In this document: positions 14,141-28,445 of the stretch, piece by piece
How the letters are laid out: each line of letters begins with the position of its first letter
Numbering within the stretch: the stretch's first letter is position 1
Origin: Halictus rubicundus
Taxonomy: Eukaryota; Arthropoda; Insecta; Hymenoptera; Halictidae
Assembly (NCBI RefSeq): GCF_050948215.1
Contig: NW_027488990.1
Coordinates: forward strand, 62,001 to 126,000
DNA length: 64,000 nucleotides
Direction of reading: 5' to 3'
The notes under the pieces: generated by a model
Database searches by the model: none
What the model was told of the DNA's origin: nothing
Seen by the model: the letters and a program-made list of their open reading frames with translations, nothing else
Made by a program: the position numbers and the translations under genes

Positions 14141-17100
14141 CCTATCCTATCCTCTATCCTATCCTATCCTCTATCCTATCCTATCCTCTATCCCATCCTA
14201 TTCTCTATCCTTTCCTATCCTATATCCTATCCTATCCTGTATCCTATCCTATTCTCTATCCTATCCTATCCTCTATCCCATCCTATTCTCTATCCAATCC
14301 TATCCTATCCTCTATCGTATCCTATTCTTTATCCTATCCAATCCTATATCGTATCCTCTATCCTCTCCTATTCTCTATCCTATCCTATCCTCTATCCTAT
14401 CCTATCCTGTATCCTATCCTATTCTCTATTATATTCACTATCCTATCGTATCCTCTATCCTATCCTATCCTATCCTCTATCCTATCCTATCCTATCCTCT
14501 ATCCTATCCTATCCTCTATCCTATCCTCTATCCAATCCTATCCTCTATCCTATCCAATCCTCTGTCCTATCCGATCCTCTATCCTATCCTATCCTCTATC
14601 CTATCCTATCCTCTATCCTATCCTCTTCTCTATAATATCCTCTATCCTATCCTATCCTCTATCCTATCCTATCCTCTATCCTATCCTATCCTCTATCCTA
14701 TCCTATCCTCTATCCTATCCTATCCTCTATCCTATCCTATCCTCTATCCTATCCTATCCTCTATCCTATCCTATCCTCTATCCTATCCTATCCTCTATCC
14801 TATCCTATCCTCTATGCTATCCTATCCTCTATCCTATCATATCCTCTATCCTATCCTATCCTCTATCCTATCCTATCCTCTATCCTATCCTATCCTTTAT
14901 CCTATCCTATCCTCTATGCTATCCTATCCTCTATCCTATCCTCTATCCTATCCTATCCTCTATCCTATCCTATCCTCTATCCTATCCTATCCTCTATCCT
15001 ATCCTATCCTCTATCCTATCCTATCCTCTATGCTATCCTATCCTCTATCCTATTCTCTAGCCTATCCTATTCCCTATCCTATCCAATCCTCTATCCTATC
15101 CGATCCTCTATCCTATCCTATCCTATCCTCTATCCTATCCTATCCTATCCTCTATCCTATCCTATCCTCTATCCTATCCTATCCTCTATCCCATCCTATT
15201 CTCTATCCAATCCTATCCTATATCCTATCCTATCCTGTATCCTATCCTATTCTCTATCCTATCCTATCCTCTATCCCATCCTATTCTCTATCCAATCCTA
15301 TCCTATCCTCTATCGTATCCTATTCTTTATCCTATCCAATCCTATATCGTATCCTCTATCCTCTCCTATTCTCTATCCTATCCTATCCTCTATCCTATCC
15401 TATCCTCTATCCTATCCTATCCTGTATCCTATCCTATTCTCTATTATATTCACTATCCTATCGTATCCTCTATCCTATCCTATCCTATCCTCTATCCTTT
15501 CCTATCCTCTATCCTATCCTCTATCCAATCCTATCCTCTATCCTATCCAATCCTCTATCCTATCCTATCCTCTATGCTATCCTATCCTCTATCCTATTCT
15601 CTAGCCTATCCTATCCTCTATCCTATCCAATCCTCTATCCTATCCGATCCTCTATCGTATCCTATCCTCTATCCTATCCTATCCTCTATCCTATCCTATC
15701 CTCTATCCTATCTTATCCTCTATCCCATCCTATTCTCTATCCAATCCTATCCTATCCTCTATCGTATCCTATTCTTTATCCTATCCAATCCTATATCGTA
15801 TCCTCTATCCTCTCCTATCCTCTATCCTATCCTATCCTGTATCCTATCCTATCCTCTATCCTCTATCGTATCCTATCCTCTATCCTATCCTATCCTCTAT
15901 CCTATCCTATCCTGTATCCTATCCTATTCTCTATTATATTCAATATACTATCGTATCCTCTATTATATCCTATCCTCTATCCTATCCTATCCTCTATCCA
16001 ATCCTATCCTCTATCCTATCCTATCCTCTATCCTATCCTATCCTCTATCCTATCCTATCCTCTATCCTATCCTATCCTATCCTCTATCCTATCCTATCCT
16101 ATGCTCTATCCTATCCTATCCTCTATCCTATCCTATCCTCTATCCCATCCTATTCTCTATCCTTTCCTATCCTATATCCTATCCTATCCTGTATCCTATC
16201 CTATTCTCTATCCTATCCTATCCTCTATCCCATCCTATTCTCTATCCAATCCTATCCTATCCTCTATCGTATCCTATTCTTTATCCTATCCAATCCTATA
16301 TCGTATCCTCTATCCTCTCCTATTCTCTATCCTATCCTATCCTCTATCCTATCCTATCCTGTATCCTATCCTATTCTCTATTATATTCACTATCCTATCG
16401 TATCCTCTATCCTATCCTATCCTATCCTCTATCCTATCCTATCCTATCCTCTATCCTATCCTATCCTCTATCCTATCCTATCCTCTATCCTATCCTCTAT
16501 CCAATCCTATCCTCTATCCTATCCAATCCTCTGTCCTATCCGATCCTCTATCCTATCCTATCCTCTATCCTATCCTATCCTCTATCCTATCCTCTTCTCT
16601 ATAATATCCTCTATCCTATCGTATCCTCTATCCTATCCAATCCTCTGTCCTATCCGATCCTCTATCCTATCCGATCCTCTATCCTATCCTATGCTCTATC
16701 CTATCCTATCCTCTATCCTATCCAATCCTATATCCTATCCTATCCTCTATCGTCTCCTGTCCTCTATCCTATCGAATCTCCTATCCTATCCTCTATCCTA
16801 TCCTATCCACTCTCCTATCCTATCCTCTATCCTATCCTATCCTCTATCCTATCCTATCCTCTATCCTATCCTATCCTCTATCCTATCATATCCTCAATCC
16901 TATCGTATCCGCTATCCGATCCTATTCTCTATCCTATCCAATCCCTTATCCTATCCAATCCCCTATTCTATCCTCTATCCTATCCTATCCACTATCCTAT
17001 CCTCTATCCTATCGAATCCCCTATCCTTTCCTCTATTCGATCCTCTCCTCTATAATATCGTATCCTCTATCATATCCTATACTCTTTCCTATAATATCAT

Positions 17101-20100
17101 CTATCCTATCCTATTCCCTATCCTATCCAATCCCCTATCCTATCCTCTATCCTATCCTATCCTCTATAATATCGTATCCTCTATCATATCCTACCCTCTC
17201 TCCTATAATGTCATCTATCCTATCCTATTCTCTATCCTATCCTATCCTATTCCTCTATCCTATCCTATCCTCTATTCTATCGTATACTATACCCTATCCT
17301 ATCCTCTATCCTATCCTATCCTCTATCCTATCCTATCCTCTATAATATCGTATCCTCTATCCTATCCTATCCTCTATCCTACCCTATCCTCTATCCTATC
17401 CTATCCTCTATCCTATTATATCCTCTATCCTATCCTATCCTCTATCCTATCCTATCCTCTATCCTATCCTATCCTCTATCCTATCCTATCCTCTATCCTA
17501 TCCTATCCTCTATCCTATCCAAACCCCTATCCGATCCTCTATCCTATCCTATCCTATATCCTATCATATCCTCAATCCTATCGTATCCGCTATCCTATCC
17601 TATTCTCTATCCTATCCAATCCCTTATCCTATTCTCTATCCTATCCTATCCTCTATCCTATCCAATCCTCTGTCCTATCCGATCCTCTATCCTATCCTAT
17701 CCTCTATCCAATCCTATCCTCTATCCTATCCTATCCTCTATCCTATCCTATCCTCTATCCTATCCTATCCTCTATCCTATTCTATCCTATCCTCTATCCT
17801 ATCCTATCCTATCCTCTATCCTATCCTATCCTCTATCCTATCCTATCCTCTATCCCATCCTATTCTCTATCCAATCCTATCCTATATCCTATCCTATCCT
17901 GTATCCTATCCTATTCTCTATCCTATCCTATCCTCTATCCCATCCTATTCTCTATCCAATCCTATCCTATCCTCTATCGTATCCTATTCTTTATCCTATC
18001 AAATCCTATATCGTATCCTCTATCCTCTCCTATTCTCTATCCTATCCTATCCTCTATCCTATCCTATCCTCTATCCTATCCTATCCTGTATCCTATCCTA
18101 TTCTCTATTATATTCACTATCCTATCGTATCCTCTATCCTATCCTATCCTCTATCCTATCCTATCCTCTATCCTATCCTCTATCCAATCCTATCCTCTAT
18201 CCTATCCAATCCTCTGTCCTATCCGATCCTCTATCCTATCCTATCCTCTATCCTATCCTATCCTCTATCCTATCCTCTTCTCTATAATATCCTCTATCCT
18301 ATCCTATCCTCTATCCTATCCTATCCTCTATCCTATCCTATCCTCTATCCTATCCTATCCTCTATCCTATCCTATCCTCTATCCTATCCTATCCTCTATG
18401 CTATCCTATCCTCTATCCTATCCTCTATCCTATCCTATCCTCTACCCTATCCTATGCTCTATCCTATCCTATCCTCTATTCTATCCTATCCTCTATCCTA
18501 TCCTCTATCCTATCCTATCCTCTATCCTATCCTATGCTCTATCCTATCCTATCCTCTATCCTATCCAATCCTCTATCCTATCCGATCCTCTATCCTATCC
18601 TATCCTATCCTCTATCCTATCCTATCCTATCCTCTATCCTATCCTATCCTCTATCCTATCCTATCCTCTATCCCATCCTATTCTCTATCCAATCCTATCC
18701 TATATCCTATCCTATCCTGTATCCTATCCTATTCTCTATCCTATCCTATCCTCTATCCCATCCTATTCTCTATCCAATCCTATCCTATCCTCTATCGTAT
18801 CCTATTCTTTATCCTATCCAATCCTATATCGTATCCTCTATCCTCTCCTATTCTCTATCCTATCCTATCCTCTATCCTATCCTATCCTCTATCCTATCCT
18901 ATCCTGTATCCTATCCTATTCTCTATTATATTCACTATCCTATCGTATCCTCTATCCTATCCTATCCTATCCTCTATCCTTTCCTATCCTCTATCCTATC
19001 CTCTATCCAATCCTATCCTCTATCCTATCCAATCCTCTGTCCTATCCGATCCTCTATCCTATCCTATCCTCTATCCTATCCTCTTCTCTATAATATCCTC
19101 TATCCTATCGTATCCTCTATCCTATCCAATCCTCTGTCCTGTCCGATCCTCTATCCTATCCGATCCTCTATCCTATCCTATCCTCTATCCTATCCTATCC
19201 TCTATCCTATCCAATCCTATATCCTATCCTATCCTCTATCGTCTCCTGTCCTCTATCCTATCGAATCTCCTATCCTATCCTCTATCCTATCCTATCCACT
19301 CTCCTATCCTATCCTCTATCCTATCCTATCCTCTATCATATCCTATCCTCAATCCTATCCTATCCTCTATCCTATCATATCCTCAATCCTATCGTATCCG
19401 CTATCCGATCCTATTCTCTATCCTATCCAATCCCTTATCCTATCCAATCCCCTATTCTATCCTCTATCCTAACCTATCCAATATCCTATCCTCTATCCTA
19501 TCATATCCTCTATCCTATCCTATCCTCTATCCTTTCCTATCCTCTATCCTATCCTCTATCCAATCCTATCCTCTATCCTATCCAATCCTCTGTCCTATCC
19601 GATCCTCTATCCTATCCTATCCTCTATCTTATCCTCTTCTCTATAATATCCTCTATCCTATCGTATCCTCTATCCTATCCAATCCTCTGTCCTGTCCGAT
19701 CCTCTATCCTATCCGATCCTCCATCCTATCCTATCCTCTATCCTATCCTATCCTCTATCCTATCCAATCCTATATCCTCTCCTATCCTCTATCGTCTCCT
19801 GTCCTCTATCCTATCGAATCTCCTATCCTATCCTCTATCCTATCCTATCCACTCTCCTATCCTATCCTCTATCCTATCCTATCCTCTATCCTATCCTATC
19901 CTCTATCCTATCCTATCCTCTATCCTATCCTATCCTCTATCCTATCCTATCCTCTATCCTATCCTATCCTCTATCCTATCCAAACCCCTATCCGATCCTC
20001 TATCCTATCCTATCCTATATCCTATCATATCCTCAATCCTATCGTATCCGCTATCCTATCCTATTCTCTATCCTATCCAATCCCTTATCCTATTCTCTAT

Positions 20101-20255
20101 CCTATCCTATCCTCTATCCTATCCAATCCTCTGTCCTCTCCGATCCTCTATCCTATCCTATCCTCTATCCAATCCTATCCTCTATCCTATCCTATCCTCT
20201 ATCCTATCCTATCCTCTATCCTATCCTATCCTCTATCCTATCCTATCCTCTATCC
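14141..20255. repeat. domain-A satellite, mosaic of recurring blocks
   Basis: The stretch holds TATCC satellite only. Recurrent domain-A markers are present: CTATGC followed by CTAGCC (15025, 15574), ATTATATTCAC (14427, 15438, 16379, 18108, 18926), TCTGTCCTATCCGATCC and TATCGAATCTCC. Short segments are reused in different orders, which suggests repeated unequal exchange. The continuous + open frame is a property of the repeat. I see no RNA gene or mobile element. Confidence 0.85.
16880..17700. repeat. recurring segment with the GTATACTATACCC marker, copy 1
   Basis: This segment recurs at about 23550-24390 and 25500-26080. The palindromic-looking CGTATACTAT variant lies at 17281, 23955 and 25731, flanked by the same order of TATCATATCC, TATTCC and TATTATATCC variants. 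It is satellite-derived, with no coding content. Confidence 0.7.
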
Positions 20256-20843
20256 TATCCAAACCCCTATCCGATCCTCTATCCTATCCTATCCTCTATC
20301 CTATCCTATCCTCTATCCTATCCTATCCTCTATCCTATCCTATCCTATCCTCTATCCTATCCTATCCTATCCTCTATCCTATCCTATCCTCTATCCTATC
20401 CTATCCTCTATCCCATCCTTTTCTCTATCCAATCCTATCCTATATCCTATCCTATCCTGTATCCTATCCTATCCTCTATCCTATCCTATCCTCTATCCTA
20501 TCCTATCCTCTATCCTATCCTATCCTCTATCCTATCCTATCCTCTATCCTATCCAAACCCCTATCCGATCCTCTATCCTATCCTATCCTCTATCCTATCC
20601 TATCCTCTATCCTATCCTATCCTCTATCCTATCCTATCCTATCCTCTATCCTATCCTATCCTATCCTCTATCCTATCCTATCCTCTATCCTATCCTATCC
20701 TCTATCCCATCCTTTTCTCTATCCAATCCTATACTATATCCTATCCTATCCTGTATCCTATCCTATTCTCTATCCTATCCTATCATCTATCCCATCCTAT
20801 TCTCTATCCAATCCTATCCTATCCTCTATCGTATCCTATCCTG
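20256..20843. repeat. 294-bp tandem duplication in the satellite
   Basis: TATCCAAACCCC occurs at 20256 and 20550, and the TCCCATCCTTTTCTC variant at 20411 and 20705, both exactly 294 bp apart. A similar TATCCAAACCCC at 19977 lies 279 bp upstream. Two tandem copies are well supported. Confidence 0.75.
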
Positions 20844-21043
20844 TATCCTATCCTATTCTCTATTATATTCACTATCCTATCGTATCCTCTATCCTATCCT
20901 ATCCTCTATCCTATCCTATCCTCTATCCAATCCTATCCTCTATCCTATCCTATCCTCTATCCTATCCTATCCTCTATCCTATCCTATCCTCTATCCTATC
21001 CTATCCTCTATCCTATCCTATCCTCTATCCTATCCTATCCTCT

Positions 21044-22099
21044 ATGCTATCCTATCCTCTATCCTATTCTCTAGCCTATCCTATCCTCTATCCTATCCAA
21101 TCCTCTATCCTATCCGATCCTCTATCGTATCCTATCCTCTATCCTATCCCATCCTCTATCCTATCCTATCCTCTATCCTATCCTATCCTCTATCCCATCC
21201 TATTCTCTATCCAATCCTATCCTATCCTCTATCGTATCCTATTCTTTATCCTATCCAATCCTATATCGTATCCTCTATCCTCTCCTATCCTCTATCCTAT
21301 CCTATCCTGTATCCTATCCTATCCTCTATCCTCTATCCTATCCTATCCTCTATCCTATCCTATCCTCTATCCTATCCTATCCTGTATCCTATCCTATTCT
21401 CTATTATATTCACTATCCTATCGTATCCTCTATCCTATCCTATCCTCTATCCTATCCTATCCTCTATCCAATCCTATCCTCTATCCTATCCTATCCTCTA
21501 TCCTATCCTATCCTCTATCCTATCCTATCCTCTATCCTATCCTATCCTATCCTCTATCCTATCCTATCCTATCCTCTATCCTATCCTATCCTCTATCCTA
21601 TCCTATCCTCTATCCCATCCTATTCTCTATCCAATCCTATCCTACATCCTATCCTATCCTGTATCCTATCCTATTCTCTATCCTATCCTATCCTCTATCC
21701 CATCCTATTCTCTATGCAATCCTATCCTATCCTCTATCGTATCCTATTCTTTATCCTATCCAATCCTATATCGTATCCTCTATCCTCTCCTATCCTCTAT
21801 CCTATCCTATCCTGTATCCTATCCTATCCTCTATCCTCTATCCTATCCTATCCTCTATCCTATCCTATCCTCTATCCTATCCTATCCTGTATCCTATCCT
21901 ATTCTCTATTATATTCACTATCCTATCGTATCCTCTATCCTATCCTATCCTCTATCCTATCCTATCCTCTATCCAATCCTATCCTCTATCCTATCCTATC
22001 CTCTATCCTATCCTATCCTCTATCCTATCCTATCCTATCCTCTATCCTATCCTATCCTATCCTCTATCCTATCCTATCCTCTATCCTATCCTATCCTCT
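21044..22099. repeat. 1,056-bp higher-order repeat, copy 1
   Basis: Two diagnostic variants, CTATGCTATCC and CTATGCAATCC, fall at 21044 and 21714 here and at 22100 and 22770 in the next copy. The spacing is exactly 1,056 bp both times. Intervening variants (CTAGCC, TATCCCATCC, ATTCTTTATCC, ATTATATTCAC) keep their order. Confidence 0.85.
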
Positions 22100-23100
22100 A
22101 TGCTATCCTATCCTCTATCCTATTCTCTAGCCTATCCTATCCTCTATCCTATCCAATCCTCTATCCTATCCGATCCTCTATCGTATCCTATCCTCTATCC
22201 TATCCCATCCTCTATCCTATCCTATCCTCTATCCTATCCTATCCTCTATCCCATCCTATTCTCTATCCAATCCTATCCTATCCTCTATCGTATCCTATTC
22301 TTTATCCTATCCAATCCTATATCGTATCCTCTATCCTCTCCTATCCTCTATCCTATCCTATCCTGTATCCTATCCTATCCTCTATCCTCTATCCTATCCT
22401 ATCCTCTATCCTATCCTATCCTCTATCCTATCCTATCCTGTATCCTATCCTATTCTCTATTATATTCACTATCCTATCGTATCCTCTATCCTATCCTATC
22501 CTCTATCCTATCCTATCCTCTATCCAATCCTATCCTCTATCCTATCCTATCCTCTATCCTATCCTATCCTCTATCCTATCCTATCCTCTATCCTATCCTA
22601 TCCTATCCTCTATCCTATCCTATCCTATCCTCTATCCTATCCTATCCTCTATCCTATCCTATCCTCTATCCCATCCTATTCTCTATCCAATCCTATCCTA
22701 TATCCTATCCTATCCTGTATCCTATCCTATTCTCTATCCTATCCTATCCTCTATCCCATCCTATTCTCTATGCAATCCTATCCTATCCTCTATCGTATCC
22801 TATTCTTTATCCTATCCAATCCTATATCGTATCCTCTATCCTCTCCTATCCTCTATCCTATCCTATCCTGTATCCTATCCTATCCTCTATCCTCTATCCT
22901 ATCCTATCCTCTATCCTATCCTATCCTCTATCCTATCCTATCCTGTATCCTATCCTATTCTCTATTATATTCACTATCCTATCGTATCCTCTATCCTATC
23001 CTATCCTCTATCCAATCCTATCCTCTATCCTATCCTATCCTCTATCCTATCCTATCCTCTATCCTATCCTATCCTCTATCCTATCCTATCCTATCCTCTA
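22100..23100. repeat. 1,056-bp higher-order repeat, copy 2
   Basis: Tandem copy of 21044-22099. It carries a TATATCC variant near 22690 where copy 1 has TACATCC, and it diverges after about 22990-23100. The first part of the same unit appears again at 63584-64000. Confidence 0.83.
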
Positions 23101-26100
23101 TCCTATCCTATCCTCTATCCTATCCTATCCTCTATCCCATCCTATTCTCTATCCAATCCTATCCTATATCCTATCCTATCCTGTATCCTATCCTATTCTC
23201 TATCCTATCCTATCCTCTATCCCATCCTATTCTCTATCCAATCCTATCCTATCCTCTATCGTATCCTATTCTTTATCCTATCCAATCCTATATCCTATCC
23301 TCTATCCTATCCTATCCTCTATCCTATCCTCTTCTCTATAATATCCTCTATCCTATCGTATCCTCTATCCTATCCAATCCTCTGTCCTATCCGATCCTCT
23401 ATCCTATCCGATCCTCTATCCTATCCTATCCTCTATCCTATCCTATCCTCTATCCTATCCAATCCTATATCCTATCCTATCCACTCTCCTATCCTATCCT
23501 CTATCCTATCCTATCCTCTATCCTATCCTATCCTCTATCCTAACCTATCCTCTATCCTATCATATCCTCAATCCTATCGTATCCGCTATCCGATCCTATT
23601 CTCTATCCTATCCAATCCCTTATCCTATCCAATCCCCTATTCTATCCTCTATCCTATCCTATCCACTATCCTATCCTCTATCCTATCGAATCCCCTATCC
23701 TTTCCTCTATTCGATCCTCTCCTCTATAATATCGTATCCTCTATCATATCCTATACTCTTTCCTATAATATCATCTATCCTATCCTATTCTCTATCCTAT
23801 CCAATCCCCTATCCTATCCTCTATCCTATCCTATCCTCTATAATATCGTATCGTCTATCATATCCTACCCTCTCTCCTATAATATCATCTATCCTATCCT
23901 ATTCTCTATCCTATCCTGTCCTATTCCTCTATCCTATCCTATCCTCTATTCTATCGTATACTATACCCTATCCTATCCTCTATCCTATCCTATCCTCTAT
24001 AATATCGTATCCTCTATCCTATCCTATCCTCTATCCTACCCTATCCTCTATCCTATCCTATCCTCTATCCTATTATATCCTCTATCCTATCCTATCCTCT
24101 ATCCTATCCTATCCTCTATCCTATCCTATCCTCTATCCTATCCTCTATCCTATCCTATCCTCTATCCTATCCAAACCCCTATCCGATCCTCTATCCTATC
24201 CTATCCTATATCCTATCATATCCTCAATCCTATCGTATCCGCTATCCTATCCTATTCTCTATCCTATCCAATCCCTTATCCTATTCTCTATCCTATCCTA
24301 TCCTCTATCCTATCCAATCCTCTGTCCTCTCCGATCCTCTATCCTATCCTATCCTCTATCCAATCCTATCCTCTATCCTATCCTATCCTCTATCCTATCC
24401 TATCCTCTATCCTATCCCATCCTCTATCCTATCCTATCCTATCCTCTATCCTATCCTATCCTATCCTCTATCCTATCCTATCCTCTATCCTATCCTATCC
24501 TCTATCCCATCCTATTCTCTATCCAATCCTATCCTATATCCTATCCTATCCTGTATCCTATCCTATTCTCTATCCTATCTTATCATCTATCCCATCCTAT
24601 TCTCTATCCAATCCTATCCTATCCTCTATCGTATCCTATTCTTTATCCTATCCAATCCTATATCGTATCCTCTATCCTCTCCTATTCTCTATCCTATCCT
24701 ATCCTCTATCCTATCCTATCCTCTATCCTATCCTATCCTGTATCCTATCCCATTCTCTATTATATTCACTATCCTATCGTATCCTCTATCCTATCCTATC
24801 CTATCCTCTATCCTATCCTATCCTCTATCCTATCCGATCCTCTATCCTATCCTCTATCCAATCCTATCCTCTATCCTATCCAATCCTCTGTCCTATCCGA
24901 TCCTCTATCCTATCCTATCCTCTATCCTATCCTATCCTCTATCCTATCCTATCCTCTATCCTATCCTATCCTATCCTCTATCCTATCCTATCCTATCCTC
25001 TATCCTATCCTATCCTCTATCCTATCCTATCCTCTATCCCATCCTATTCTCTATCCAATCCTATCCTATATCCTATCCTATCCTGTATCCTATCCTATTC
25101 TCTATCCTATCCTATCCTCTATCCCATCCTATTCTCTATCCAATCCTATCCTATCCTCTATCGTATCCTATTCTTTATTCTATCCAATCCTATATCCTAT
25201 CCTCTATCCTATCCTATCCTCTATCCTATCCTCTTCTCTATAATATCCTCTATCCTATCGTATCCTCTATCCTATCCAATCCTCTGTCCTATCCGATCCT
25301 CTATCCTATCCGATCCTCTATCCTATCCTATCCTCTATCCTATCCTATCCTCTATCCTATCCAATCCTATATCCTATCCTATCCTCTATCGTCTCCTGTC
25401 CTCTATGCTATCGAATCTCCTATCCTATCCTCTATCCTATCCTATCCACTCTCCTATCCTATCCTCTATCCTATCCTATCCTCTATAGTATCCTATCCTC
25501 TATCCTATCATATCCTCAATCCTATCGTATCCGCTATCCGACCCTATTCTCTATCCTATCCAATCCCTTATCCTATCCAATCCCCTATTCTATCCTCTAT
25601 CCTATCCTATCCTCTAGAATATCGTATCCTCTATCATATCCTACCCTCTCTCCTATAATATCATCTATCCTATCCTATTCTCTATCCTATCCTATCCTAT
25701 TCCTCTATCCTATCCTATCCTCTATTCTATCGTATACTATACCCTATCCTATCCTCTATCCTATCCTATCCTCTATAATATCGTATCCTCTATCCTATCC
25801 TATCCTCTATCCTACCCTATCCTCTATCCTATCCTATCCTCTATCCTATTATATCCTCTATCCTATCCTATCCTCTATCCTATCCAAACCCCTATCCGAT
25901 CCTCTATCCTATCCTATCCTATATCCTATCATATCCTCAATCCTATCGTATCCGCTATCCTATCCTATTCTCTATCCTATCCAATCCCTTATCCTATTCT
26001 CTATCCTATCCTATCCTCTATCCTATCCAATCCTCTGTCCTATCCGATCCTCTATCCTATCCTATCCTCTATCCTATCCTATCCTCTATCCTATCCTCTT

Positions 26101-26290
26101 CTCTATAATATCCTCTATCCTATCGTATCCTCTATCCTATCCAATCCTCTGTCCTATCCGATCCTCTATCCTATCCTATCCTCTATCCTAGCCTATACTC
26201 TCTCCTATCCTATCCTCAATCCTATCCTATCCTCTATCCTATCCTATCCTCTATCCTATCCTATCCTCTATCCTATCCTATCCTCTATCC
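23101..26290. repeat. domain-A satellite with two more copies of the 16.9-17.7 kb segment
   Basis: Contains the GTATACTATACCC segment at about 23550-24390 and 25500-26080. The latter lacks about 172 bp present in the 17-kb copy: the distance from CCCTATTCTA to the following CCTCTA(T/G)AAT marker is 28 bp here and 200 bp there. The rest is ordinary TATCC satellite with no gene. Confidence 0.75.
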
Positions 26291-28445
26291 TATCCTATCC
26301 TGTATCCTATCCTGTCATCTATCCTATCCTATCCTCTATCCTATCCTATTCTCTATCCTATCCACTATCCTATCGTGTCCTCTATCCTATCCAATCCTCC
26401 ATCCTATCCTATCCTCTATCCTATCCTATCCTCTATCCTATCCTATCCTCTATCCTATCCTATCCTCTATCCTATTATATCCTCTATCCTATCCTATCCT
26501 CTATCCTATCCTATCCTCTATCCTATCCTATCCTCTATCCTATTATATCCTCTATCCTATCCTATCCTCTATCCTATCCTATCCTCTATCCTATCCTATC
26601 CTCTATCCTATCCCATCCTGTATCCTATCCTATCATCTATCCTATCCTATCCTCTATCCTATCCTATCCTCTATCCTATCCTATTTTCTATCCTATCCAC
26701 TATCCTATCGTATCCTCTATCCTATCCAATCCTCTATCCTATCCTATCCTCTATCCTATCCTATCCTCTATCCTATCCTATCCTCTATCCTATCCTATTC
26801 TCTATCCTATCCTATCCTCTATCCTATCCTATCCTCTATCCTATCCTATCCTCTATCCTATCCTATCCTCTATCCTATCCTATCCTCTATCCTATCCTAT
26901 TCTCTATCCTATCCTATCCTCTATCCTATCCTATCCTCTATCCTATCCTATCCTCTATCCTATCCTATCCTCTATCCTATCCTATCCTCTATCCTATCCT
27001 ATCCTCTATCCTATCCTATCCTCTATCCCATCCTATTCTCTATCCAATCCTATCCTATATCCTATCCTATCCTGTATCCTATCCTATTCTCTATCCTGTC
27101 CTATCATCTATCCCATCCTATTCTCTATCCAATCCTATCCTATCCTCTATCGTATCCTATTCTTTATCCTATCCAATCCTATATCGTATCCTCTATCCTC
27201 TCCTATTCTCTATCCTATCCTATCCTCTATCCTATCCTATCCTCTATCCTATCCTATCCTGTATCCTATCCTATTCTCTATTATATTCACTATCCTATCG
27301 TATCCTCTATCCTATCCTATCCTATCCTCTATCCTACCCTATCCTCTATCCTATCCTCTATCCAATCCTATCCTCTATCCTATCCAATCCTCTGCCCTAT
27401 CCGATCCTCTATCCTATCCTATCCTCTATCCTATCCTATCCTCTATCCTATCCTCTTCTCTATAATATCCTCTATCCTATCCTATCCTCTATCCTATCCT
27501 ATCCTCTATCCTATCCTATCCTCTATCCTATCCTATTCTCTATCCTATCCTATCCTCTATCCTATCCTATCCTCTATCCTATCCTATCCTCTATCCTATC
27601 CTATCCTCTATCCTATCCTATCCTCTATCCTATCCTATTCTCTATCCTATCCTATCCTCTATCCTATCCTATCCTATCCTCTATCCTATCCTATCCTCTA
27701 TCCTATCCTATCCTCTATCCTATCCTATCCTCTATCCTATCCTATCCTCTATCCTATCCTATCCTCTATCCTATCCTATCCTCTATCCTATCCTATCCTA
27801 TATCCTATCATATCCTCAATCCTATCGTATCCGCTATCCTATCCTATTCTCTATCCTATCCAATCCCTTATCCTATTCTCTATCCTATCCTATCCTCTAT
27901 CCTATCCAATCCTCTGTCCTCTCCGATCCTCTATCCTATCCTATCCTCTATCCAATCCTATCCTCTATCCTATCCTATCCTCTATCCTATCCTATCCTCT
28001 ATCCTATCCTATCCTATCCTCTATCCTATCCTATCCTATCCTCTATCCTATCCTATCCTCTATCCTATCCTATCCTCTATCCCATCCTATTCTCTATCCA
28101 ATCCTATCCTATATCCTATCCTATCCTGTATCCTATCCTATCCTCTATCCTATCCTATACTCTATCCTATTCTATACTCTATCCTATCCTATCCACTATC
28201 CTATCCTAGCCTCAATCCTATCCTATTCTCTATCCTATTCACTATCCTATCGTATTCTCTATCCTATCCTATCCTCTATCCTATCCTATCCTCTATCCTA
28301 TCCTATCCTCTATCCTATCCTATCCTATCCTCTATCCTATCCTATCCTATCCTCTATCCTATCCTATCCTCTATCCTATCCTATCCTCTATCCTATCCTA
28401 TCCTCTATCCTATCCTATCCTCTATCCTACCCTTTCCTCTATCCT
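26291..28445. repeat. transition zone between satellite domains A and B1
   Basis: The first part (about 26290-26990) carries variants typical of the later B domain (TGTCATCTATCC, GTGTCCTC, AATCCTCCATCC) and long clean 17-mer runs. From about 27000 to 27960 A-type markers return (CTATCCCATCC, ATTATATTCAC at about 27288, CTCTGTCCTCTCCGATCC). No gene is seen. Confidence 0.65.

Noticed and set aside
17275..17295. GTATACTATACCC as a palindromic functional site
   Set aside because: It arises from a few substitutions in TATCC units and recurs only because its block was duplicated.
18454..25488. A 2,344-codon open frame, and other long + frames across the array
   Set aside because: The frames are stop-free because of the 17-bp monomer, carry only S/Y/P/I/L-rich cycles, overlap each other in different frames, and show no domain or codon constraint.
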